Origin: Clostridiisalibacter paucivorans DSM 22131
GTDB taxonomy: Bacteria; Bacillota; Clostridia; Tissierellales; Clostridiisalibacteraceae
Assembly: GCF_000620125.1 (NCBI RefSeq)
Contig: NZ_JHVL01000003.1
Span: forward strand, 78,690 to 142,689
Length of the DNA: 64,000 bases
Direction of reading: 5' to 3'
Positions 44,988 to 54,232 of this stretch are shown one piece after another; positions within the stretch are counted from its first letter, which is position 1; each line of letters starts with the position of its first letter. Below the pieces are notes generated by a model. It ran no database searches. It was not told the origin of the DNA and saw only the letters and a list, made by a program, of their open reading frames with translations. Made by a program: the position numbers and the translations under genes.

Positions 44988-45759
44988 TTAATTTCACCTC
45001 ATTACCCCAAAATACTGGCCCATCTTTACATACCTTTTTCATTTCACCATTAGCAGTTTCTATAGAACAACCTAAACATGCTCCAAATCCACAAGCCATT
45101 CTCTCTTCTAAGGATATTTGACATGGAATATTAAATTTATTTGATATATCTATTATTTCATTGAGCATTGGATTAGGACCACAGCTATATATTAAATCTA
45201 TATTATTTTTTGTTAAAAATTTTATAAATACTTCAGTAATAAATCCTTTATATCCAACTTCTTCATCCTTCATAGATGATATATATATTTTTTTACAATG
45301 TTCTCTTATCTCATTCATATAGGGTTTATCATTAAATCCTAAAAATACACTGATATTGTTTTTTTTACTCAGTATTCTAGATAGATATAATAATGGAGCT
45401 ACCCCTATACCTCCCCCCACAATAGCAATATTTTTTCCTTCATTATTTATATCAAATCCATTACCTAAAGGTCCCATTACATTTAATTTTTGACCATCTC
45501 GAAAAGATTTCATTATACCCGTTCCTTTTCCTATTACTTTATAATACAGTTTTATAATACCCTTTTCTTTGTCTATATCATTTATACTGATAGGTCTTCT
45601 AAGAAGAGGGTCTAAGCCCAACCCCTCACTAACTTTTATCTGTATAAACTGACCTGGTGTACATTTTTTTACTATATACTTACTTAATAATTCCATCACA
45701 TAGATATCTTCTACCACAAGCTCATTTTTTAATATAATACAATCTTCTATATATTTCAT
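44980..45759 (-). CDS. pyrK: Dihydroorotate dehydrogenase electron-transfer subunit
   Basis: FAD/[2Fe-2S] subunit that links PyrD to NAD. The 259-residue ferredoxin-reductase-like protein has the FAD motif LLRRPISI (about 54), the NAD-binding GGGIGVAPLLYLSR, CGPNPML, and the Fe-S cluster ligands CGFGACLGC with a fourth Cys in KVCKDGPVF. It overlaps pyrD by 8 bp and follows pyrF by 10 bp. Confidence 0.97.
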   Translation of the reverse strand: MKYIEDCIILKNELVVEDIYVMELLSKYIVKKCTPGQFIQIKVSEGLGLDPLLRRPISINDIDKEKGIIKLYYKVIGKGTGIMKSFRDGQKLNVMGPLGNGFDINNEGKNIAIVGGGIGVAPLLYLSRILSKKNNISVFLGFNDKPYMNEIREHCKKIYISSMKDEEVGYKGFITEVFIKFLTKNNIDLIYSCGPNPMLNEIIDISNKFNIPCQISLEERMACGFGACLGCSIETANGEMKKVCKDGPVFWGNEVKLNG

Positions 45760-45769
45760 ATCAAATCAC

Positions 45770-46687
45770 CTACCATAATAACTTTCCATGTTTTTTTAAG
45801 GTCCTATTTATATTATCTCTCATTTGTATTGTCTCCTCTAATATAGCTTTATAACATTCTTCATCTTTATATATACCCTTGTACTTTTCCTTCTTATGAG
45901 CAGTAATTATTCCCCTTGAGGAATTTACTACGGCTCCTAAGCCATCTTTATTAAAGGCCCCCACCACATCTTCTCCAGTACCTCCTTGTGCTCCATATCC
46001 TGGAACAAGAAAATAACTCTTACTCATTATCTTTCTTAATTTCTCCATCTCTTTAGGATACGTGGCTCCAACTACTGCTCCCATAGAGCTATACCCATAT
46101 TTTCCCACACATTCATTTCCCCATCTATCTATATGTTCGCCCACTATTTCATATATGGTCTTTTTATTTGATATTATATCTTGAATATCTATAGCCGATT
46201 TATTAGATGTTCGTGCCAATATAAATACTCCTTTTTCTCTTTCATCCATATATTTAATGAAAGGAGCTATGGAGTCGATCCCTAGATATGGATTTAATGT
46301 CACAGCATCTACATTTACATACCCACCCCCAAAATAGGCATTTGCATAAGCTTCTGCTGTGGAACCAATATCACCTCTTTTAATATCTGCAATTATTATT
46401 AAATCCTTGGACTTCCCATATTCAACAGTCTCCTTGAAAACCTTAAATCCTTCAATTCCATAGGCCTCATAAAAAGCTATTTGTGGTTTTATACAAGACA
46501 CAAAAGGTGCCACAGTATCTATAATTCCTTTATTAAATTCCAATATGGCTGCCATATTCCCCTCTAAGTCTTGTTCATATTTATTCTTAATAAAATCTGG
46601 TACATATTCTATTTTAGTATCTATCCCTACTATGCAGTGAGACCTTTTTTCTTTTATCTTATTTATAAGATTATCTATAAATATCAT
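45770..46687 (-). CDS. pyrF: Orotidine 5'-phosphate decarboxylase (type 2)
   Basis: Decarboxylates OMP to UMP. The 305-residue type 2 enzyme has CVGIDTKIEYVPDF, IKPQIAFYEAYG, the catalytic DIKRGDIGSTAEAYA and VNSSRGIITAH near the C-terminus. The length (about 300, longer than type 1) fits the subfamily. The 65-bp gap after uraA contains a hairpin. No pyrE, pyrB or pyrC is present here. Confidence 0.96.
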   Translation of the reverse strand: MIFIDNLINKIKEKRSHCIVGIDTKIEYVPDFIKNKYEQDLEGNMAAILEFNKGIIDTVAPFVSCIKPQIAFYEAYGIEGFKVFKETVEYGKSKDLIIIADIKRGDIGSTAEAYANAYFGGGYVNVDAVTLNPYLGIDSIAPFIKYMDEREKGVFILARTSNKSAIDIQDIISNKKTIYEIVGEHIDRWGNECVGKYGYSSMGAVVGATYPKEMEKLRKIMSKSYFLVPGYGAQGGTGEDVVGAFNKDGLGAVVNSSRGIITAHKKEKYKGIYKDEECYKAILEETIQMRDNINRTLKKHGKLLW

Positions 46688-46714
46688 TATATTTCCTCCT
46701 TTTACGCATATTAA

Positions 46715-46742
46715 AGGAGTAGCAAATAAATATACTACTCCT
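46715..46742 (-). terminator. Hairpin between uraA and pyrF
   Basis: Arms AGGAGTAG and CTACTCCT with a 12-nt loop, followed by TTAATATG on the minus strand. The U-tail is short, so it is likely a partial terminator or mRNA 3'-end protector between the transporter and the biosynthetic genes. Confidence 0.5.
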
Positions 46743-46752
46743 GTTACTTTTA

Positions 46753-48033
46753 TTAGGCATTCTCTGGCAATATTTTATTAACTACAATTCCTATAATAGC
46801 CGCCAAACTTAATCCAACTATCTGTATATTATCAGTTATTTGAATACCTATTATACCATCAAATGCTCCCATTTGCTGTTTCAATTTTATAAATTCAGTT
46901 CCTATACCTGCAACCAATATAAAAGATGCCACTATAAGATTTCTATTGCTAGAAAAATCAACTTCAGAGTCACTTAGAGTCCTAAGTCCAACACTGGCAA
47001 TCATACCAAATAATATTAAACTTACTCCTCCCATTACGGGCACTGGTATAGTCTGTAAAACTGCTCCCAATTTACCTATAAAACTAATCCCTATAGCTAT
47101 ACATGCCGCAAGTCTCAATATTGATGGATTATAATTTTTGGTTACTGCAAGGACACTGGTATTCTCTCCATAGGTAGTATTTGCAGGCCCTCCTATAAAT
47201 CCAGCCATAATAGTCGCAAGACCATCTCCTAATAATGTTCTATGAAGCCCAGGATCTTTGAAAAAATTCTTTCCTACTACAGCTCCATTAGTTGTTATAT
47301 CTCCTATATGTTCCATAAATACTGCTAAAACTATAGGCGCTATTATTGCTATAGCTCCCAAATCAAACTTAGGCAATGTAAACTCTGGCATACTCAAAAC
47401 CTTAGCTTCAATTATAGGTGTATAATCTACTATGCCAATTATTGCTGAAAATATATATCCCACTACTACACCACATAATATTGGAATAACTTTGAAAAAT
47501 CCCTTTCCAAATATGGACACAATAACAACTGTCGCCAACACAACAAATGCAACCATCCAATTTGCAGAAGCCATCTCTATAGCTGTGGGACTTAAAATAA
47601 GCCCTATTACGACGATCATCGGACCTGTTACTATAGGTGGGAAAAAACTTGTTATTTTCTCAGGACCAAATACTTTTATCAATAGAGATAATGTCAAATA
47701 CAAAGCCCCTGCTGTAACAATTCCACCTTGTGCATACCTTAAATCACCAAACTTATTTGCCACTGCCACAATTACTGGTATAAATGCAAAACTAGAACCT
47801 AAAAATACTGGCACCTTTCCTCCAGTTACTAAGTGGAATAACAAAGTCCCTAGACCTGCCGAAAACAATGCAACAGCAGGATTAAATCCAGTCAATATAG
47901 GTACTAATACTGTAGCACCAAACATGGCTATTACATGTTGTATACCCAATATACCTTTTCTACTAATTTCTGTTAAATTCCCTGTATCCATTTCATTCGT
48001 TACCTTCTTTGATGAAAATATTTTTTCTGACAT
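46753..48033 (-). CDS. uraA: Uracil permease (NCS2 family)
   Basis: A 426-residue uracil:H+ symporter with about 14 membrane segments. The family signature is clear: GIQHVIAMFGATVLVPILTG near the N-terminus, PVFLGSSFAFI, the proton-coupling region AVFMEHIGDITTNGAV (about 245) and GGPANTTYGENTSVLAVT (about 285). It lies between pyrR and pyrF. Its 80-nt leader carries a perfect PyrR-binding motif and a hairpin that occludes the Shine-Dalgarno sequence, so PyrR control is expected. Confidence 0.96.
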   Translation of the reverse strand: MSEKIFSSKKVTNEMDTGNLTEISRKGILGIQHVIAMFGATVLVPILTGFNPAVALFSAGLGTLLFHLVTGGKVPVFLGSSFAFIPVIVAVANKFGDLRYAQGGIVTAGALYLTLSLLIKVFGPEKITSFFPPIVTGPMIVVIGLILSPTAIEMASANWMVAFVVLATVVIVSIFGKGFFKVIPILCGVVVGYIFSAIIGIVDYTPIIEAKVLSMPEFTLPKFDLGAIAIIAPIVLAVFMEHIGDITTNGAVVGKNFFKDPGLHRTLLGDGLATIMAGFIGGPANTTYGENTSVLAVTKNYNPSILRLAACIAIGISFIGKLGAVLQTIPVPVMGGVSLILFGMIASVGLRTLSDSEVDFSSNRNLIVASFILVAGIGTEFIKLKQQMGAFDGIIGIQITDNIQIVGLSLAAIIGIVVNKILPENA

Positions 48034-48040
48034 AAAAATT

Positions 48041-48110
48041 CCTCCTTTATTTTTTTAAGGAGGGAGAATAATCTCCCCTTTTCAGCCTCGCAGGACTGAT
48101 TTAAAAGGTG
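48041..48110 (-). promoter_or_regulatory. PyrR-binding leader of uraA with SD-sequestering hairpin
   Basis: The sequence AGTCCTGCGAGGCT (48097-48084) matches the PyrR consensus ARUCCNGNGAGGYU at every position and sits in a hairpin closed by CCTTTT/AAAAGG. Two more stems follow: GGGGAGA/TCTCCCT, then CCTCCTT/AAGGAGG whose 3' arm is the Shine-Dalgarno itself. Adjacent stems share bases, so they are mutually competing. No U-tract follows the second stem; a five-U run follows the third within the ribosome-site-to-ATG spacer. Confidence 0.8.
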
Positions 48111-48113
48111 CTT

Positions 48114-48770
<657 letters not shown>

Positions 48771-48788
48771 ACTATTCATATTTATTAG

Positions 48789-48817
48789 ATTATATCATAT
48801 CAAATTATCTATGTCCA
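48789..48817 (-). promoter_or_regulatory. Sigma-A promoter of the pyr operon
   Basis: TGGACA (48817-48812) and TATAAT (48794-48789) separated by 17 bp on the minus strand, located between the rluD stop and the PyrR hairpin. The predicted leader is about 130 nt. Confidence 0.75.
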
Positions 48818-48825
48818 TACATTTT

Positions 48826-49734
48826 TTACTTTCTTAATATATTTAATATCCTCATAAAATCATTAGGTAATTCAGAATCGAATTCCATATATTCTTCATT
48901 TCTAGGATGGATAAATCCAATTATTTTTGCATGTAATAGTTGTCCCTTCAAATTATATTTTTCATTCTTTCTTCCATATACAGGGTCACCCACAACAGGA
49001 TGGGATATATAAGACATATGTACTCTTATTTGATGTGTCCTTCCAGTCTCAAGCTTAGCCTCAATCAATGTATAATCTCCAAATCTTTTCAATACCTTAA
49101 AATGAGTTATTGCATCTCTGCTATTTCTATGGACTACAGCCATTTTTTTTCTATCTACAGGATGCCTGCCTATTGGAGCATTTATTGTTCCACTATCTTC
49201 TCTTATATTTCCATTTACTAAGGCCCAATACCTTCTGTTTATAGAATGTTCCTTTAATTGTTCTGATAATCCCATATGGGAAAAATTATTCTTTGCCACC
49301 ATTAATAAACCTGTTGTATCTTTATCTATTCTATGTACTATACCTGGCCTTATTATACCATTTATGGAAGAAAGACTTTTCAAATGATATAATAGTGCAT
49401 TTACTAAAGTACCACTATAATTACCAGGTGCAGGATGTACAACCATACCTCTAGGTTTATTAACTACAGCCAAATCTTTATCTTCATATACAATATCTAT
49501 ATCTATATCCTCTGGTAAAACCTCTAATTTTTTAGGTTTAGGTAATCTTATTTCTATTTTATCTCCTTCACATATTTTGTATTTAGCCTTTATATTTGAG
49601 CCATTTACAGTAATATATTCTTTTTTTATAAGTCTCTGTATGTAGGATCTTGAAACTTCATCAAGTTCCTTTGCCAGATACGCATCTATCCTTCCTTCTG
49701 CCTCTTCATCTACAATCATTTCTATAAGGTCCAT
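48826..49734 (-). CDS. rluD: 23S rRNA pseudouridine synthase, RluD type
   Basis: A 302-residue pseudouridine synthase. An N-terminal S4 RNA-binding domain (DAYLAKELDEVSRSYIQRLIKK, about 15-60) precedes the catalytic domain with the active-site Asp in PGIVHRIDKDTTGLLMVAK (about 135) and GRTHQIRVHM. It belongs to the RluC/RluD family; the exact U target cannot be read from sequence. It follows lspA by 14 bp, as in most Firmicutes, and ends just before the pyr promoter. Confidence 0.94.
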   Translation of the reverse strand: MDLIEMIVDEEAEGRIDAYLAKELDEVSRSYIQRLIKKEYITVNGSNIKAKYKICEGDKIEIRLPKPKKLEVLPEDIDIDIVYEDKDLAVVNKPRGMVVHPAPGNYSGTLVNALLYHLKSLSSINGIIRPGIVHRIDKDTTGLLMVAKNNFSHMGLSEQLKEHSINRRYWALVNGNIREDSGTINAPIGRHPVDRKKMAVVHRNSRDAITHFKVLKRFGDYTLIEAKLETGRTHQIRVHMSYISHPVVGDPVYGRKNEKYNLKGQLLHAKIIGFIHPRNEEYMEFDSELPNDFMRILNILRK

Positions 49735-49748
49735 TGTATCAGCTCCAT

Positions 49749-50198
49749 CTAGTATTCATATCTATCAGATAATATAAGATATGCAATAATTACAGTACCT
49801 ATAACAATAAAGCTATCAGCAATATTAAATACAGGATAATCATATATATTACCAAATTTAATATCTATAAAATCTATTACATAGCCTAATCTAACCCTAT
49901 CTATCAAGTTTCCTACAGCTCCTCCTATCACCATAAAAAGAGCAGTTCTCATAGTTGTTGTAAAATTTCTCTTTGTAATTAAAAATATTGCAGCCACTAA
50001 AATAATAAATGTAATAATTATAAAAAACCATTGTTTATTCTGCATTATGCCAAATGCAGCACCATAATTTTTAACATAGCTAACCTGAAAATAATTTTCA
50101 ATTATTATTATAGGTAGCCTCTCCTGTAATACATTTACAATCATCAATTTTGTCATCTGATCAAACAATATTATTACTATTGATATTATTATTCCCAT
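49749..50198 (-). CDS. lspA: Signal peptidase II
   Basis: Cleaves the signal peptide of prolipoproteins after lipidation. The 149-residue polytopic membrane protein has four hydrophobic helices, NYGAAFGIMQ, and both catalytic aspartates in GGAVGNLIDRVRLGYVIDFI and YPVFNIADSFIVIG. ATG 50198. It precedes rluD. The 182-bp gap upstream holds the terminator of the TraR/DksA-type gene. Confidence 0.97.
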   Translation of the reverse strand: MGIIISIVIILFDQMTKLMIVNVLQERLPIIIIENYFQVSYVKNYGAAFGIMQNKQWFFIIITFIILVAAIFLITKRNFTTTMRTALFMVIGGAVGNLIDRVRLGYVIDFIDIKFGNIYDYPVFNIADSFIVIGTVIIAYLILSDRYEY

Positions 50199-50292
50199 TT
50201 TACATTTCTCCTTACATTTTTCGTTACATGTTATATTTTAATTCAAAATGACTTTAGTTACAACAATAAAATAGAATAAGTTTAATATCACA

Positions 50293-50343
50293 ATAAAAAA
50301 AGAACCATCTCACATATATTTATATGTTCCCTCAATGGCTCTT
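50293..50343 (-). terminator. Terminator after the TraR/DksA-type gene
   Basis: AAGAGCCAT and ATGGTTCTT arms (with a G-U pair) around an inner ACATATA/TATATGT stem, followed by seven T on the minus strand. Confidence 0.8.
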
Positions 50344-50380
50344 TATATAACTATGGTCTAAATATATAAAAGTTACATTT

Positions 50381-50902
50381 TTAATCATATAATCTCTTAT
50401 CATAGTTTTCCTTTGATATACTATCTATAGTTTCCATATAGTCTATTTCTTTGTCATCGTATATTCCTAAATCATCTGCTAATCTAGCCTTAGGATTTAT
50501 AGACTTTTGTCTATCCACTATATCCCTATCATTTGATTCATTTAAATTTTGATGACACTCTACACAGTGTTTAGTATAAGGAATCATTTTTAATCTTTCT
50601 ATAGAGATTTCTCTTCCACATTTATTACATACTCCATAATCACCATTTTCTATTTTGTCTAATGCCTCTTCTATATGTTTTAAAATAAATATTTCATTAT
50701 TTTTAAAGTTTAAATTTTGTTCTTCCATAAAAGTCTCTGTAGCTATATCTGCTGGGTGATTATCATAAACAGAAATTTCACCCATAGACTCTTTAAAAGA
50801 ACCTTCGTAAATCTTACCATCTATTCTATTTATTGTATCTATTATATCTCTTTTTTCTTGATATAGTAAATCTTTAAAATATTCTAGTGAATTTTTATCC
50901 AT
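50381..50902 (-). CDS. TraR/DksA C4-type zinc finger protein (YteA-like)
   Basis: A 173-residue protein with an N-terminal coiled-coil hairpin (EYFKDLLYQEKRDIIDTI) and a C-terminal C4 zinc finger, CNKCGREI...CVEC (about 111-135), as in DksA-type RNA polymerase secondary-channel factors. Firmicutes members (YteA/YocK) are sporulation-associated or uncharacterised. ASP residues at the hairpin tip that DksA needs are not obvious, so a true DksA activity is unproven. ATG 50902. Confidence 0.85.
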   Translation of the reverse strand: MDKNSLEYFKDLLYQEKRDIIDTINRIDGKIYEGSFKESMGEISVYDNHPADIATETFMEEQNLNFKNNEIFILKHIEEALDKIENGDYGVCNKCGREISIERLKMIPYTKHCVECHQNLNESNDRDIVDRQKSINPKARLADDLGIYDDKEIDYMETIDSISKENYDKRLYD

Positions 50903-50918
50903 ATACTCCCTCCATTAA

Positions 50919-51200
50919 TTATAGATTTTCTCTAACTATTTTTACTATTTCAGCTATAAAATCTCCAATTAGCGGCAAATTCCATGTTATCATACGCTGC
51001 ATTATATATAGTGTAAATGCACCTAAAATTGTAAAACCAATGGCCATTCCAAATCCTCTCGCCAATCCCGCTATAAAATTAATATATATCAATCTCCATT
51101 TATTATTCATAATATCTACATATTCTGCGATTTTAGTTTTTTCTAATTTTATAGCTATATCTTCAATTTTTTTATCTATTCCTTTATCATTTTCTTTCAT
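50919..51200 (-). CDS. DUF5665 family membrane protein
   Basis: A 93-residue protein with a charged N-terminal half (KKIEDIAIKLEKTKIAEYVDIMNN), one clear membrane helix with GLARGFGMAIGFTILGAFTLYIM (about 50-72) and a short amphipathic tail. The layout and the INFIAGLARGFG motif fit DUF5665; function unknown. I chose ATG 51200 because GGAAGGGG precedes it; an ATG ten codons upstream lacks a site. It is 16 bp upstream of the TraR/DksA-type gene, so the two are probably co-transcribed. Confidence 0.75.
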   Translation of the reverse strand: MKENDKGIDKKIEDIAIKLEKTKIAEYVDIMNNKWRLIYINFIAGLARGFGMAIGFTILGAFTLYIMQRMITWNLPLIGDFIAEIVKIVRENL

Positions 51201-51271
51201 AATATCCCCTTCCACTTTAATATTATTCATATTATAATTTTACCCCTTTATGCAATCAATTTTCACCTTTT

Positions 51272-51309
51272 TATATAAAAATTGACTTGCATTAGATACA
51301 AGTCAATTT
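51272..51309 (-). terminator. Terminator after aroF
   Basis: Perfect 11-base arms AAATTGACTTG and CAAGTCAATTT with a 9-nt loop, followed by TTATATAA on the minus strand. Confidence 0.8.
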
Positions 51310-51319
51310 GTTTTTACAA

Positions 51320-52132
51320 CTATTCTAATTCATTCATATATTTTTTTAAAATATCTACTTGATTTATAAGTTCATTCATCATACTAAAATCTAAAGACTG
51401 AAAACCATCAGACAATGCATTATCTGGACTGGGATGCACTTCAACCATAATTCCATCAGCAGAAACTACCACAGAAGCCCTTGCCATAGTAGCAACCAAC
51501 TCTCGCATTCCTGTTCCATGACTTGGGTCTACAATTATAGGCAATTTACTCAAAGATTTTACTATGGGAACTACAGTTAAGTCCAATGTATTTCTAGTAT
51601 AATTTTCAAACGTTCTTATACCTCTTTCACATAATATTATATTGTCGTTTCCTTCTAATGCTATGTATTCAGCAGCCATAAGCCATTCGTTTACTGTAGC
51701 AGTCATACCTCTCTTTAACATAACAGGCTTATCTACATTTCCAAGTTCTTTAAGCAAACTGTAGTTTTGCATATTTCTTGACCCAACTTGATATACATCT
51801 ACTAGGTCATATGCCCTTTCTACGTCCCTCGGATCCATTATCTCTGATATAACTTTCATATTATATTTTTTGCCTACATCTCTTAAATACTTTAATCCTT
51901 GAAAACCCAATCCTTGAAAACTATAAGGAGATGTTCTAGGTTTAAACGCCCCTCCTCTTAAAACATTTACTCCCAACTTATTTAAAAATTTAGCTGTAGC
52001 TTCTAGCTGTTCATAGTTTTCCACTGCACAGGGACCAGCTATAATAGTAAATTCTCCATCTCCTATTTTCACTCCATTTCCTAGATCTATCACCTTTTTT
52101 TTATTACTACTACTTACAAGCTTAATGTCCAC
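51320..52132 (-). CDS. aroF: 3-deoxy-7-phosphoheptulonate (DAHP) synthase
   Basis: First enzyme of the shikimate pathway, from PEP and erythrose-4-phosphate. The 270-residue TIM barrel belongs to the short type I-beta (KDO8PS-like) group: FTIIAGPCAVENYEQ, RGGAFKPRTSPYSFQGLG, QVGSRNMQNYSLLKELG, KPVMLKRGM, CERGIRTFE and DPSHGTGMRE carry the metal and substrate ligands. It lacks an N-terminal regulatory or chorismate mutase domain, so feedback inhibition by Phe/Tyr is not expected from this chain alone. No other aro gene is nearby. Confidence 0.95.
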   Translation of the reverse strand: MDIKLVSSSNKKKVIDLGNGVKIGDGEFTIIAGPCAVENYEQLEATAKFLNKLGVNVLRGGAFKPRTSPYSFQGLGFQGLKYLRDVGKKYNMKVISEIMDPRDVERAYDLVDVYQVGSRNMQNYSLLKELGNVDKPVMLKRGMTATVNEWLMAAEYIALEGNDNIILCERGIRTFENYTRNTLDLTVVPIVKSLSKLPIIVDPSHGTGMRELVATMARASVVVSADGIMVEVHPSPDNALSDGFQSLDFSMMNELINQVDILKKYMNELE

Positions 52133-52170
52133 ATAAACTCCTCCATTTTATACAATAACTCCAAATCAAG

Positions 52171-52902
52171 CTAAATCTCCTTTAACATCTTTTCTACTAT
52201 ATCAGCAGAATTTCTTGCAGCCATGTCCACAAAATCATTAAAATTAACATCGGCAGAGCCATCTGCTTTATCTGACATAGCTCGTAAAATAACAAAGGGC
52301 ACATTATTTATATGGCAAGTATGACCTATAGCAGCTCCTTCCATCTCTACACAATACCCTTCAAATTCTTTCCATAGCATATCTTTCTTGTTAGCACTAG
52401 CTACAAATTCATCTCCAGATAAAATCCTACCTACAAATATATTATGATCTAAGACTTCCTCTTCACTGATTTTTTTTGCAATATCTATTAGCATCCTATT
52501 CCCTTTAAATTTATATGTTTCTAGTCTTGGGATTTCTCCAAGTTTATATCCAAAACTAGTTACATCAAAGTCATGTTCTACTACATCCTCAGATATAACT
52601 ATGTCTCCAATCTCCAGACCATCAAAAATAGCCCCAGCTACACCTATATTAATAATATATTCGGCATTGAATTTAGTTATCAAAACTTGAGTACACGCAG
52701 CGGCATTAACCTTTCCTATACCACATCTTACTAATACAATATTTTTTTCTGCAAGTCTTCCATAGTAAAATTCCATATTGGCCGCCATATATGTCTTTTT
52801 TAATTCCATCTTATCCTTCAGTATCTGTATCTCTTCGTCCATAGCTCCAATAATACCAACTATATTTTTAGTGTCAAAATCTATATTAAGATTCTTCATC
52901 AT
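52171..52902 (-). CDS. mtnN: 5'-methylthioadenosine/S-adenosylhomocysteine nucleosidase
   Basis: Hydrolyses MTA, SAH and 5'-deoxyadenosine, the last a radical SAM by-product. The 243-residue protein has GIIGAMDEEIQILK near the N-terminus, VLVRCGIGKVNAAACTQVL, NIGVAGAI, VEMEGAAIGH and the catalytic Asp in RAMSDKADGSA. ATG 52902 has GGAGGGG five nt upstream and lies within the last codons of divIVA, suggesting translational coupling. The family has an alternative second ATG one codon later. Confidence 0.95.
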   Translation of the reverse strand: MMKNLNIDFDTKNIVGIIGAMDEEIQILKDKMELKKTYMAANMEFYYGRLAEKNIVLVRCGIGKVNAAACTQVLITKFNAEYIINIGVAGAIFDGLEIGDIVISEDVVEHDFDVTSFGYKLGEIPRLETYKFKGNRMLIDIAKKISEEEVLDHNIFVGRILSGDEFVASANKKDMLWKEFEGYCVEMEGAAIGHTCHINNVPFVILRAMSDKADGSADVNFNDFVDMAARNSADIVEKMLKEI

Positions 52903-53410
52903 TCTCCCCTCCAACAATTACTTCTTCTGTATTTAATATATCATTAAAGTCCCCTTCAGCCCTTAATTCATCATAGTATTCGTCAAAAGTATCCAATTGA
53001 GACTTCAAAAGAGTTCTAAATCTTGTCTTAAATACAATAATATCTTTTTTTATTTCTTCATATTTTCTTTGAATCTTCACTACCTCATCATGGGCATTTT
53101 CAATTATTTTTCTTGCTTCTATTTCAGCCTCTTTTATAATTTGATCTGCCTTGTTCTTGCTATTTATATTTACATCCTCAGCAGTTCTTTGTGCCACTAC
53201 CAATGTATTTTGCAATGTTTCTTCTATGTCATTATAATGTTTAATCTGATCATTTAGCATTGCTACTTTTTCCTTTAATTCTTTATTTTCATTATAAGTC
53301 TTTTCATAATCAGTAATTATTTCATCCAAAAAACTGTCTACTTCAGGCTCTTTATATCCCCTAAAACCCTTTTCAAATTCCTTGTTTTGAATATCAAGGG
53401 GTGTTAGCAT
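52886..53410 (-). CDS. divIVA: Cell-division/polarity protein DivIVA
   Basis: DivIVA binds negatively curved membrane at septa and poles. The 174-residue protein has the N-terminal LTPLDIQNKEFEKGFRGYKEPEVDSFLD-type lipid-binding head (about 1-35) followed by two coiled-coil stretches (about 38-70 and 85-150). ATG 53410 follows GGAGGTG. It is the downstream end of the sepF-yggT-ylmH-divIVA division group and overlaps mtnN. Confidence 0.95.
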   Translation of the reverse strand: MLTPLDIQNKEFEKGFRGYKEPEVDSFLDEIITDYEKTYNENKELKEKVAMLNDQIKHYNDIEETLQNTLVVAQRTAEDVNINSKNKADQIIKEAEIEARKIIENAHDEVVKIQRKYEEIKKDIIVFKTRFRTLLKSQLDTFDEYYDELRAEGDFNDILNTEEVIVGGENDEES

Positions 53411-53428
53411 AATATACACCTCCAAAAT

Positions 53429-54220
53429 TTAAATATAACTTTTTATAGCTACTCTTATTCTATCCTTTTTTGTATTACCTAAAACTTCTTTTAATAATAT
53501 TCTTCCCTTACCTTTGACAGATATGATATCTCCTTCTTTTACTTCATAAGAAGATTGACTTATAGGTTGCCAATTAACTTTAACCTTTCCCTGCTTTATA
53601 ATATTACTACTTTGCGTTCTAGATACTTTATACCCAGCACTTAACAAGTTATCTAATCTTAAAGATGCTATAGTAGACATTATAATACGAAATTCTTCTT
53701 TAGAATTAACTATATCACTTGGTAATATCTCCGAACAATCTACACTTTCCTTTCCTATTGCCTTTAAACTTAATATTATAAAATCTTTTATATCTTTATC
53801 TACTATTATTTGTCCAAAATCATCATGGACAATAATATCTCCAATCTTTTCTCTTTTTATCCCTAATCCCATCAATGCTCCTAGATAATCTCTATGGCTT
53901 ACATCATTAAATTTAAAGTTCCCATCTATTCTAATTACTGAAATATATCTTTCTATATACTCTCTAGATATATAATCTGGATAAATTATTATACTCTTTC
54001 TTTCTGCCTCTAAATAACCTCCATCTTCATGATACTTCATATCATAAAATCGGTTTAAAAAAGAATAACAGATTTTTCTCTGATAAGGATCAAGAAAATC
54101 TGTATTCTCAATAACATGATTATTCAAAACCTGTTCTATCTTGTCTAGAACCCTTCGTGCCATAAATAATTGGCTCTTATCATTAATATGTTCAATATAC
54201 TTAAGTTTATCAATTATCAT
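53429..54220 (-). CDS. ylmH: YlmH family RNA-binding (S4) protein
   Basis: A 263-residue protein with a conserved N-terminal YlmH domain (FLDPYQRKICYSFLNRF, GDIIVHDDFGQIIVDK) and a C-terminal S4 domain (LRLDNLLSAGYKVSRTQSSNIIKQGKVKVN, about 183-245). Some members act in ribosome quality control beside RqcH in Bacillus, adding or rescuing tails on stalled 50S complexes. RqcH is also encoded in this window. ATG 54220. Confidence 0.92.
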   Translation of the reverse strand: MIIDKLKYIEHINDKSQLFMARRVLDKIEQVLNNHVIENTDFLDPYQRKICYSFLNRFYDMKYHEDGGYLEAERKSIIIYPDYISREYIERYISVIRIDGNFKFNDVSHRDYLGALMGLGIKREKIGDIIVHDDFGQIIVDKDIKDFIILSLKAIGKESVDCSEILPSDIVNSKEEFRIIMSTIASLRLDNLLSAGYKVSRTQSSNIIKQGKVKVNWQPISQSSYEVKEGDIISVKGKGRILLKEVLGNTKKDRIRVAIKSYI

Positions 54221-54232
54221 AATTTCACCACA

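Noticed and set aside
47432..48058. A 208-codon plus-strand frame opposite uraA
   Set aside because: Antisense to a clear NCS2 transporter; no family features and no ribosome site.
50381..50902. True DksA
   Set aside because: Only the C4 zinc finger and coiled-coil layout are shared; the tip aspartates cannot be identified, so the broader TraR/DksA-type name was used.
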